Below are positions 32,101 to 40,400 of a DNA stretch of 45,775 nt, piece by piece; the first letter of the stretch is position 1; every line of letters starts with the position of its first letter. The position numbers and the translations under genes are program-made. The notes below the pieces were generated by a model. The model was not told where the DNA came from. It saw only the letters and a list, made by a program, of their open reading frames with translations, and ran no database searches. This DNA is from Frigididesulfovibrio sp031553235 (GTDB lineage: Bacteria; Desulfobacterota; Desulfovibrionia; Desulfovibrionales; Desulfovibrionaceae): the NCBI GenBank assembly GCA_031553235.1, contig JAVBLS010000017.1, forward strand, positions 1 through 45,775, written 5' to 3'.

Positions 32101-35100
32101 CGGAAGGCTTCGGCCGGTTCTCCGGCGGCCAGAGCCCGGTTGGCCCCGTCGTCGGCGGCGTGCTGGGCGCGGTCGGTCAACTCATAGGTGTAGTTGACCG
32201 TGTAGGTGCCGTCGGCCGCCGGGCCGGAGACCGAGGTGACGGTCAGCTTGCCGTAATGGCCCGCAACGCTGTCGCCGGCCGCAATGTTGAGCAGGTCGAC
32301 GCTGCCGCCGGGGCCGGCGACGACGGCCGTCGCGCCCGAGGCGTCATAGCCCAGCTTGAAGGTGAAGGAGCCGGAGTCGGTTTCCTCGTGCTCGGTATTG
32401 TTGCCGTCGCCCCTGTTGTCCACGTTGTGCGTGTGCCCGGGGATGAAGTCGGTGCCGTTCGGCAGGTCGGCCTCGGCCACGGTCGGGCCGCCCACCGTGC
32501 CGAGATCGGGCACGGAATCGCGGATGGTCACGGAGATCAGGCCTGGGGCGACGTCGCCGTCATGGTCGGTGATGACGATCGGCAGGGGCAGGGTCAGCAG
32601 GTTGCCGGAGCCGATGTTGCGCAGCAGGGCTTCGGGGCTGATGCCCAGGATGTCGAGCAGGGCGGCCGTGTCCAGGTTCTCGAGCAGGGCGGCGGGAATG
32701 CCCGCGCCTTGCAGGGCCGTGGCCAGCAGGGTGTTGAGTTGGCCGGCCAGGCCGTCCAGGCTGCCTTCCACCAGGCCGGTGAGCAGTTGCTCCAGCGGGC
32801 CGGCGCTGTGTTCCAGGCCGGCGTGCTGCTCGATGCTGTAGCTTGGGTGCAGCGGGTCGGCGTTGTCCAGGCTCAGGGTCAGCACCTTTTGCCCGTCGTC
32901 GCCGGTAAAGACCAGGGTGGTCGCGCTGCTCGCGCCGGCATCCAGGGCCAGGCCGCGCTCGTCGCCCGTGGCCTTGACCCCCATGAGCTTGAAGAGCAGG
33001 GAGATGCCCTTGGCGTCCCACTGCACCGGGTTGGCCTCGGCCGGGCCGTCAAAGCCGTAGTCCGGGCTCAGGGCGCCGGCGGCGATGACCCCGGCGTGTT
33101 CGGTGCGGCCGGCATCGGTCGGCAGGTTGTCGACCACGTCGCCCAAGGCGCCGGTCGGGTCGGTCAGCAGTTTCAGGCCGAAGCCGAGCGGGTCGGCGGC
33201 CAACATCTGGGCCAGCGTGGTGCCCAGAGAACTGTAATCCTTACCCATGACCAGGGTAATCAGATCCATCAGGGTCGCGCCGTCGGTTCCCTGCAGGGAG
33301 GCGGTCAGGGCGTCGGCAAAGTCGCCGCCCAGGCTGGTCACCAGTTTGTCGAGGTCCCAGAAATCCGGGTTCAGGTCGCCGCCGCCGTCCGCCTTCATAT
33401 AGTCTTTGAAGTTGTCCAGGCTTTCGGCCAGGCCCTCGTACAGGGCCACGACAAACTTGTTGCCCACGCCTTCGAGCAGAGCCACGTTGGAATCGATCAG
33501 CGGCCGGGGGCCGTCGTCGTCCACAATGACCATGACCAAGTTGGGGGCGCGGTCGTGGTCCGCGCTCAGGCTGTCCACCACCAGGGGCAGGGCCAGCTTG
33601 TCGTCGTGGAACAAGCCGCCCAGGGGGTGATCCAGGCCCCTGACCTGCTCGTAGGCGATCTCGTATTTGCCGTCGGCGTTCAGGGACAGGGTCAGGGTGA
33701 CGGCCAACTCGCCGGCTTCATTGTAGACGCGCATGATCGAGGGATCGTCCACGTCCACCTTGACCGTGAGCGGCGTGCCCAAAAGATCGTCGGTGATCTT
33801 GTCCAGGGCTTTCTGGGTCCAGACCTCGTTCCACTCCACGCCGGTCAGGGGGTCGGGGCTGCTGTAGTCCAGGTTGTCGAGCACAAAGACGCCGGAGAGC
33901 TTGGCGGGGTCGCCGTCCCTGTCGTGGTTCGATTCGTCCAGGTGGAAGGCGTCGGCCGAGGGCAGGGTCAGGGAATCGACCACGTGGATCGCCACGGTGT
34001 TGGAGGCCGTGTCGCCGTCGCTGTCTTTGACCACGTACTCAAAGGGCAGCACCTTGAGCCAGTCGCCCGCGCCCGAGGCGACGTGATCGACGGCCTGGAA
34101 CTGGTCGTATTCGTAGCTGTATTTGCCCGAAGCGTCCGGGCCGTGCAACTGCATCCTGATCACTTCGACCGTGTTGCCGGCGTCGTCCACATAGCCGATG
34201 GCAACCACGTCGGAAGCGCCGTCCGCATGCTCCAGCACCACCAACTGGTTGCCCCGGCTGGTCACGCCTTCCAGCATGCCCTCGATTTGCTCCATGTTCC
34301 AGTAAACGTCTTTGCCCAGGCCGTTGTCGGCGTTGAAGTCGACAATCAGTTCGCCGCCGGCCTGCATGTGCCTGTCGACGTCGCGCAATACGGCTTCGAA
34401 CACGAAGTTGGGCAGGGCGGCGCAGCCGGCAAAGGGCACGTCGTCCTTCACCGACACGGTCAGGTCGCCGGAAACGGTGTCGCCGTCGCCGTCGGTGATG
34501 GTGAAGCCCACGCCCAGGTCGATGTGTTTGTCGTTGCCGGCGGCTTTGTCGTGGTAAAGCGCGCCGTCCAGGTCCACCTCGTAGGCCGCGCCGCCGGGCA
34601 CGAGCTTGGCCTCGATGGTCAGCACCGGCTTTTGCGCGGCGTCGCCGGCGGCAAAGCCGGTCAGGGTCAGGCCGTCGTCGCTCAGCTTCCAGGCCAGATC
34701 CACCGTCTCGCCGGCGGCGCTGTAGGTTTTGTAGCCGGCCAGGCCGTCAAGATTCCAGGCGAAGCCGCCGCCCTCGGCCGGGCCGTCGGCTCCGTGGGAG
34801 AAGCCGATGAAGCCCTTGAGCAGGGTTTCGTTGAGCAGGTTGCCGGGCACGTTGTCGATCAGGTGATGGGGGTCGGAGCCCGCGGGCAGGTCGGTTTCGG
34901 AAACGTGGATCTTGGAGGGGTCGTGAAACAGCTTTGGGCCGTCGTCGCGCACGTTGATGGAAACCGGCAGGGTGGTTTCGTCACCGTCGTCGTCCACGAG
35001 CACCAGGGTCAGTTCAAGGGGCGAAGACATTTTCTCGTTGTGCTTCCACCCCGGGTCGCCCGGCTTGGGGTGCTCCAGGCTCTCGTACTGGATGAAGGTG

Positions 35101-37016
35101 ACGCTGCCCTGGTTCACGCCGTTCAAAAGCCGGCCGTCGGCGTCTTCGGCCGCGACCACAAAAGCCACCCGGCCGTCGGCGGCGGGCTCCCAGGCTTCGG
35201 CGTCGGCGTTCCATACGCCCACGCGGCCGACGGCCACGCCGCCGTCGGTGTAGTAAAGGAAAATGCCCTCGCCGGCCGTGGTTTTCCAGCCGGAATCGCC
35301 GCCGTTGTCGCCCCTGAAGCCGAGGAAGGCCTGCCCGGCGTTGCCGCCGGCATCGTTCACCCCGTCGGAATGCAAATCATAGGCGATGCCTTCGCGGGCC
35401 ACGGACACGGGCAGGCCCTTGGGCACGGCAATGCCGTCGTCGCGCAGGTCGTTCAGCAGGCATTGCAGGGAGATGTCGGTGGCGAAGCGCAGCAGGGAGA
35501 TTTCGTCCGTGCCGCGCTGCACACCCAGGCTTTCGTCCGAGAGAATGCGCAGGCCGCAGCCCTTGAAGTCGGGCGCGTCTTCGACAATGCTCAGCTCGTA
35601 TCTGCCGAGGGTGACTTCGGCGTGGTTGTTGCTCGGGTTCAGCTCACCGCCGCTTAAGTTGATCTCGTCGGCCGCGGCCACGATTTCGATGTTCGCCGAG
35701 CCGTTGTCCTGCGCGGTGCCGTCGGCCAGGCGGGATTCGGTCCAGTCGCCGAGTTTGAAGGCAACCTGGGAGTCGAGGAAAAAGCCGTTGACGTCGTCGT
35801 TGTCGACGATGGTGAAAATATAGGTCAGGCGCCCGTCGGCATCGACCTCGGTGCTGTAGTCGTAGTTCGCTCCCAGACCTTTGGCCGTGTCGAGGGCCCA
35901 CTCGGCGGGCACGCCGCGCACTTCGATGGTGTGGCGTTCCGAGCCGTCCACAGTGTCGTTGAAGAAGGCCTTGACGTCAAAAGCCACGGTTTTCAGCTCG
36001 CCCGTGGTGATCGCCCGGGTGCCGTCTTCGTCCACGCTTTCGACATATTTTGTTTCCGTGTGCCACTGCCGGTGAACGTGGATGTCGGAAGCCGTCTCGG
36101 CCGGCAGGTCGGCCACGGCATCCACAACCACGGTATAGACGTTGGTGACCGTGACGGTCTGCACGCCGTTGGTGAAGGTCACGGAGGCTATGATCGGGAA
36201 ATCGGCGTCGCTGTCGTTGTCGCCGGGCAAAATGAACACGCCGGGGCCGGTGAAGTCGCCGGGGGCGAAGGTGTACACGCCGCCCGGGCCGGGGGTGAGG
36301 GGAGTGTTGCCTGGGGTGTTCGGGTCGCCCAGCCAGAGGGTGGCGTCGCCCGGCAAGCCGGAGATGGTGATGTCGCCCACGCTGGAGCCGGGGTTGGGCG
36401 AGGGGGCGATGAGTATCTGCCCGGCCGCCTGGTCGTAAATGCCCTGGTTTTGCCGCGGCATGCCGTCTTCATAAACGCCGGCAATGACCCCGGGCTCGCC
36501 GCCGAGGGTTTCGGTGATCACGCCGAAGTCAAAAGAGCCGCCGGCCGGGGTGTCGGCCTGGAGAAGCTCCGGAATTTCAGTGGCGCGATCCCAAAAAACC
36601 GTGCCCTGAGAGCCGAGCTTGTTTACCCCGCCCAGCAAAGCGCCTGCGTCGTCGGCGTAAGAGCCTTCGCCGCCGGAGGCCGGAGCGCCCGCGCCGGGGC
36701 CGGCCGCGGTGGTCAGATCCATGTTCGGGTTCTGGGCGGCCAGAAAGTCGGCGGCGGCCACTTCGGTGCCGTCGGCCAGCTTCATGGTCGGCAGACTCTG
36801 TTCGCCGACAACGAAGAAATTCGTGAGGGTTACGGTGCCGCCGCCTTCAACGCTGATGGCAAGGTCGTTGCCGGCGCGGGCGAACGTGGCCTGCCCTTCG
36901 GGAAATTCGAGCTGGAGCTGGGCCCCGGGCTGGGAGGCGACGGCCTGGGTGGTGCCGGCCGGGGGCCTGGTCACGCGGATAACCTGGGGCTGCTGAGTGG
37001 GCGCTGCTTGTGACAT
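29181..37016 (-). CDS. Giant LapA-like RTX adhesin 1 (type I secreted)
   Basis: This is a 2611-residue surface adhesin. Residues 1-105 form a retention module ending LTTAAG, with the TAAG motif cut by LapG-type proteases at 103-106. There is no Sec signal. A long array of Ig-like/T1SS-143-type repeats follows, each ending near DGDGDxxxxxLxVxIxDDxP, as in VCBS/T1SS-143 domains. Two leucine-rich, helix-like inserts interrupt the array (DNA 32605-32805 and 33115-33470). The C-terminal 300 residues have a short RTX block of four nonapeptides (GGxGxDxxx), a conserved TFAWHATDYDGGTDRIMDFS stretch, and the secretion signal ending MLSELLKAISG. Calcium-stabilised cell attachment and biofilm building are inferred from family. 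The start has AGGGAG seven bases upstream. Cysteines are few. A long leader precedes it. Confidence 0.92.
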   Translation of the reverse strand: MSQAAPTQQPQVIRVTRPPAGTTQAVASQPGAQLQLEFPEGQATFARAGNDLAISVEGGGTVTLTNFFVVGEQSLPTMKLADGTEVAAADFLAAQNPNMDLTTAAGPGAGAPASGGEGSYADDAGALLGGVNKLGSQGTVFWDRATEIPELLQADTPAGGSFDFGVITETLGGEPGVIAGVYEDGMPRQNQGIYDQAAGQILIAPSPNPGSSVGDITISGLPGDATLWLGDPNTPGNTPLTPGPGGVYTFAPGDFTGPGVFILPGDNDSDADFPIIASVTFTNGVQTVTVTNVYTVVVDAVADLPAETASDIHVHRQWHTETKYVESVDEDGTRAITTGELKTVAFDVKAFFNDTVDGSERHTIEVRGVPAEWALDTAKGLGANYDYSTEVDADGRLTYIFTIVDNDDVNGFFLDSQVAFKLGDWTESRLADGTAQDNGSANIEIVAAADEINLSGGELNPSNNHAEVTLGRYELSIVEDAPDFKGCGLRILSDESLGVQRGTDEISLLRFATDISLQCLLNDLRDDGIAVPKGLPVSVAREGIAYDLHSDGVNDAGGNAGQAFLGFRGDNGGDSGWKTTAGEGIFLYYTDGGVAVGRVGVWNADAEAWEPAADGRVAFVVAAEDADGRLLNGVNQGSVTFIQYESLEHPKPGDPGWKHNEKMSSPLELTLVLVDDDGDETTLPVSINVRDDGPKLFHDPSKIHVSETDLPAGSDPHHLIDNVPGNLLNETLLKGFIGFSHGADGPAEGGGFAWNLDGLAGYKTYSAAGETVDLAWKLSDDGLTLTGFAAGDAAQKPVLTIEAKLVPGGAAYEVDLDGALYHDKAAGNDKHIDLGVGFTITDGDGDTVSGDLTVSVKDDVPFAGCAALPNFVFEAVLRDVDRHMQAGGELIVDFNADNGLGKDVYWNMEQIEGMLEGVTSRGNQLVVLEHADGASDVVAIGYVDDAGNTVEVIRMQLHGPDASGKYSYEYDQFQAVDHVASGAGDWLKVLPFEYVVKDSDGDTASNTVAIHVVDSLTLPSADAFHLDESNHDRDGDPAKLSGVFVLDNLDYSSPDPLTGVEWNEVWTQKALDKITDDLLGTPLTVKVDVDDPSIMRVYNEAGELAVTLTLSLNADGKYEIAYEQVRGLDHPLGGLFHDDKLALPLVVDSLSADHDRAPNLVMVIVDDDGPRPLIDSNVALLEGVGNKFVVALYEGLAESLDNFKDYMKADGGGDLNPDFWDLDKLVTSLGGDFADALTASLQGTDGATLMDLITLVMGKDYSSLGTTLAQMLAADPLGFGLKLLTDPTGALGDVVDNLPTDAGRTEHAGVIAAGALSPDYGFDGPAEANPVQWDAKGISLLFKLMGVKATGDERGLALDAGASSATTLVFTGDDGQKVLTLSLDNADPLHPSYSIEQHAGLEHSAGPLEQLLTGLVEGSLDGLAGQLNTLLATALQGAGIPAALLENLDTAALLDILGISPEALLRNIGSGNLLTLPLPIVITDHDGDVAPGLISVTIRDSVPDLGTVGGPTVAEADLPNGTDFIPGHTHNVDNRGDGNNTEHEETDSGSFTFKLGYDASGATAVVAGPGGSVDLLNIAAGDSVAGHYGKLTVTSVSGPAADGTYTVNYTYELTDRAQHAADDGANRALAAGEPAEAFRITITDGDGDAKSADLNVTIVDDVPVTHSEWDVTDTGGIIGQGADAHAWWGAEGNILTGAGVTGADGASAVAGDAWGADGPADYIYDNGDLTAGPLRVAGTFVAESGETAVSGKYGTLYIQADGTYRYEADTAKVNAALGEPSVIDGPHLAPSVAITASAGWSHDGIVTGIDFSDLKYVEAVYTIPFIGTKVGYTVAETAQVICRDAAGNVIGTYKVPGDADGNVRWELPDDVDPALVAKVEVTRLAPDVVTVPAGLESTVRSLFVNNGTEYKDFTVAGADTAIVDYPELTDLKEVFDYTLTDRDGDATSAALTINLKGVPPTIGFAGAGDIVYEAHMPGGSLEGDATHGHGYTTELSYTVTLYNGADPVFTIGGKEYAVDADGNLVDLGGNAFSAVGASYGKITGGTFDGAELKLTYELTGNYGHDAQNPQPPVDAQIAEDVAVIKVTVSTGFGLSAEAEGTLSIADDVPAASSDWVGLGDGGVIHGDVIKGTCEQGGVSGVAGTDPGRDSAEDATGADKAGVWRVRLAGGDEDNWVELKTPVDNPDGLKSATVGNLTIYEDGTYTYKPETTTTPVEHPASDVLTHPGSYNKWTVGFYRDNTNYGYEVVTMQNGLPVPIDGDDGLKFDITQGGMGVKGGNSANPPKGAGNDGNAVGFTTGGTREGIRLTPPADTVNHMTITLVGLGDGANEMAMWIAYGLDGTTVIDQGFVPPASPVLDLTTDEYIGNIVFYPGTETTFFRIGGATASSVTTITEMEEATFDYQLRDHDGDVSSIAQLHFHDDNGPQSFHLADAHATTVTGTEHADSLYGWEAGHESQPSDLPLTIEAGDGNDLVHGGDGNDLLHGGKGDDILFGGLGQDTFAWHATDYDGGTDRIMDFSLTEGDKLRFEGLLDSGDNLSHILDHGLKAFVGPDKLTLTFEEAGQTLQNVEVNFSGTVGDYTNFNEFSHAYNHADDAGKQEMLSELLKAISG
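29511..29618 (-). repeat. RTX nonapeptide block of adhesin 1 (four 27-base units)
   Basis: Four tandem nine-residue units, AGDGNDLVH, GGDGNDLLH, GGKGDDILF and GGLGQDTFA, fit the calcium-binding GGxGxDxxx consensus just before the C-terminal secretion domain. Confidence 0.85.
36699..36710 (-). other. TAAG motif: likely LapG-type protease site in adhesin 1
   Basis: Residues 103-106 (Thr-Ala-Ala-Gly) follow the small retention module and precede a Gly/Ala/Pro linker. LapG cleaves LapA between the two alanines of a TAAG motif at a very similar position (about residue 108). Confidence 0.7.
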
Positions 37017-37464
37017 ACGTAATCTCCCTTAAGTAATGGCAAATCAGAGGTAAATCATAGAGCCGAATGGCGGAACCGCCGGAAGGGGAGGAGCGGGAAG
37101 CCGAAGAAAAGACCGGAGCGCGGAGCATGCGCCGACCGCAATCCGATTGAATGTGTACCGGTAGAGAACAGACGGGACCCCCCTCGTCCGAACTGAGACG
37201 CTTCAGATACCGGATATCACTTATTTTTTATGTCAGTCAACATATTACGTATATTTTTATATTTTGACTTCTGCCTATGGATATAAAAAGTTAAATAATA
37301 CCGTGGATTGCTGCCACCGTATGATGCATGGTAATAAAACAAGACTGTTTTATTCTTAATTGTGTATTGGGGCGGAAAGCCGGGCGTGCGGCCGCCGCGG
37401 ATGAAAAAAGCCGCCCCCGGCCTCGGCCGGGGGCGGTGTTGCGGAGGGGTTGCGCGGTTGCTTA
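37017..37464. other. Spacer between the two giant adhesin genes
   Basis: Moving leftward from adhesin 2, this region holds adhesin 2's terminator, then an AT-rich tract (about 37205-37370) which must contain the adhesin 1 promoter, then a GC-rich leader of about 180 bases before the start codon at 37016. A TTGACT (minus strand, 37235-37240) could be a -35 box, but I found no convincing -10. No coding sequence is supported. A regulated leader is possible. Confidence 0.55.
37404..37436 (-). terminator. Strong rho-independent terminator of adhesin 2
   Basis: CCGCCCCCGGCC and GGCCGGGGGCGG form a 12-bp stem with a 2-base loop. On the minus strand CTTTTTT follows. The gene stop is at 37465. The adhesins are therefore likely to be transcribed separately. 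Confidence 0.85.
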
Positions 37465-40400
37465 TCAGCCGGAGATGTTCTTGAGCAGTTCAGAGAGCAT
37501 CTCCTGCTTGCCGGTGTCGTTGGCCGCTTCGTAGGCCTGGCTGAAGTCATGGAAGCTGTTGTAGGTGCCCACGGCGCCGCTGAAGTTGACCTCCACGTCC
37601 TGGTGAATGCCGCCGTCGTTGATGCTCAGGGTGATGTTGCCGATGCCGACGGTGGCGGTCAGGCCGTGGCCCAGGATGTCGGACAGGTTCTCGCCCGAAT
37701 CCAGCAGGCCCTCAAAGCGTAGCTTGTCGCCATCGGTCATGGAGAAGTCCATGATCTTGTCGTTGCCGCCGCCATAGTCGCCGGCATGCCAGGCAAAGGT
37801 ATCCGCGCCTGCGCCGCCGAACAGAATGTCGTTGCCTGTGCCGCCGTGGATCAGGTCGTTGCCGTCGCCTCCGTAGATGGTGTCGTTGCCGGCATCACCG
37901 TGGATGGTGTCGTTGCCGTCGCCGCCGTAAATCACGTCGTGGCCAGCATCGCCGTGGATGGAGTCGTGGCCCGCGCCACCCGCGATGACGTCGTTGCCGT
38001 CGCCGCCGTGGATGGTGTCGTTGCCCGCGCCGCCCTGGATGTAGTCGTCATGGGCCGTGCCGCTGATGGCGTCATGCCCGTCCGTGCCGGCGATCTGGCT
38101 GCCGCGCACGTACAGGTGGGCCGTGTCGGTGTCGCCGTCCGAGGACTTGATCGTGTAGGTGAAGTCGGCGCTGATGTCGGCCTGGTCGATTCCGGGCTTG
38201 GCATCAAAGGTGTAGCTGCCGTCCTTGTTCACGGTCAGGGTGCCGTCGTCGGTGGGGACGCTGACGCTTGCCGCCGCGCCAAAGGAGTACGCAGTGGTTC
38301 CGTAGGTGATGCTGTCCAGCACCGCCCGGTCGTTGAGCGCGGCCAGGCTGAGCCAGTTGTCCACCTGACCGTCGGGCGAGGCGTCGGTGCGCAGGTTGCC
38401 GGCGACCCGAAGGTGCTCACTCGTAATTGCAGCGCTCTGAATAATAAGGTCATCGATAAACAATTTTGCGTCGCTATTCTGCGCCCCTCCTGCAATGTCC
38501 ACCACACCCAGCCACAGGGTATACCCCTTGCCGGCCGGCAGGTGCTCAATGGTGACACTGTCCGTCGTATATCCGGAGCCGCCTTGAGCCAGCTTGTCGT
38601 ATGCAATGATCTTGCCGGAGGGGTCTTTCAGCACATAAAACGCGGCGTCGTTGTTAAGTTTATTGCCGCCACCGCTCTGGCCGTTCTGGAACTGATAGTT
38701 AAACTTCAGCGTACCATCCGAACCAACATCGAAGGTCCTTTTCACTATGCTGCAATCCTGGAACGTGCCGGTAATGCCGAGGCCTCCGTCACCAAACACA
38801 ATGCTTGTGTTGCCGGTTCCACTCAGAGCGGTGTTCAAATGGGCTTGGGTGCCATTCTGAGAAGTAAGAGTGAAGCCGTAATCCGGATTGGTACCCGAAC
38901 TGATTAAGTTGTCCGGGTTATTGTTGCCCCAGCTTGTGAGTCGGTTTTGGGCATAGGCTATCGAGCCACCGACACTGGCCCAGCCGTTGGCAGCCATAGC
39001 AGCAGCATTGCCGTTGCAATTATCTGAGATAGTAACGGCTTCTTGCTCAACCACATGCACCGTCTGCCAGTTTGTGGCAATGTTGTCGTAAGCTTCGGGC
39101 TTGAAGTCGTGCACAGTGATGTGCGTAGTCACGGTGGTGGTGTCGCCGTCCGCATCCTTTAGGTGGAACTCGACCTCGAAGGGGGTGTCCGCGTCCACGT
39201 TGCCCTTGACGGTATAGTATTCGCCGTTGGGCTTGATGTGGATCTGCACGCCGCTGTCGCCGTCCAGAGGCACCACGGAACCATTGGCATCAACCTTGTA
39301 GTAGTGCGCCTTGCCCAGTTCGTCGTACACGGTGATTCCGGCGATGGTGATGGGCCGGTCGGCGCCCAGCATGCTGTCCAGCAAGTTGCCGTCCACACGG
39401 CTGACCGTACCCGCCAGAGTGACGTCGAGGTCGTCGGCGGAGTTGATGGGCAGGTACTGGTCCGCATCGGTTGCGCTCGGATTGACCACCAGCTTGATGG
39501 CGGCCGTGCCGTCCGCGTTCAGGTTGATGCCCACCGCGTACACGTCGATGTCGCCGGCGTGTTCGCCCGTGACGAAGTCTATCCAGCTCTGCGGCGTGGT
39601 GCGGGGAGCAGGATCGGGCTTGCCGTCGGATAGGAAGTACACCTTGTGCTCGTAATCCGGGTACTGGTCCAGGCTGGCTTCGATCTTGGACTGGGCCGCT
39701 TTCAGCGCGTCATCGTAGTAGGTTCCGCCGCCGGTGGCCAGACCGTCGATCGCCGCCTTAGCCGCGTCGATGGACGTGTAGGTTAGGTTGACCTTCACAC
39801 CGTCGGAGAAGGCGATCAGGTTGATCACGAAATCGCCGCCGGTGGACTGCGCTTCATAGCTATCCAGCATGTGCTTCAGGGCAGCCTTGGTCAGCGTCAT
39901 GTTGGAACCCGCCATACTACCGGACCTGTCCACAACCAGGGTCAGGCAATAGTTGACCGGAAGCGGCTCGTTGATGTGGATGTCCGTGCCGCGGCCGCTG
40001 ATGGTGTCGTCCACCACGGTCACATCTTTGTGGGCGGAGGCCGGAGTGGTCCCGGCAATGCCGTTGGCCGTCACCGTGATACGCGGGGCAGTGCTCAGCA
40101 CGTCGGTGTTGTGCCCTTCGGTCCCTCCGTGCTGCTCACGGCTCTGCAAGGTGTAGCTGTAATTGATGACACCGGTGGCCGAGTCATACCCGGTGATCTG
40201 CAGGCCGCCGCCTATATTGTAGGGGGTGGCTGCGGAAGCGCCGGTCAGGGCCGACAGGTTGACCGTGACGTTGCCGGTGCCGGCGTTGTCCACACCGATG
40301 TCGCTGACATTGAAGGTCAGGCTGACCGTATTGGTCACGGTAATGGTGCCGGTGCCGGTGAGCGTGGGCGTGATGCCCGGATCGGCCGTCTGCGTGCCGC

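Noticed and set aside
30069..35657. An 1862-codon open frame on the strand opposite adhesin 1
   Set aside because: It is in codon register with the adhesin, where stops would need TTA, CTA or TCA codons in the real gene. GC-rich coding avoids those. The translation is His/Val/Gly-rich without domains.
37017..37200. A riboswitch (for example c-di-GMP type) in the adhesin 1 leader
   Set aside because: The leader is long enough and c-di-GMP control would make sense, but I could not find the conserved core of a known class by eye. Only a covariance-model search could settle it.
37792..38034. Regular 27-base repeats that could be mistaken for a CRISPR-like array
   Set aside because: The units are contiguous, without spacers, in frame, and code for RTX nonapeptides.
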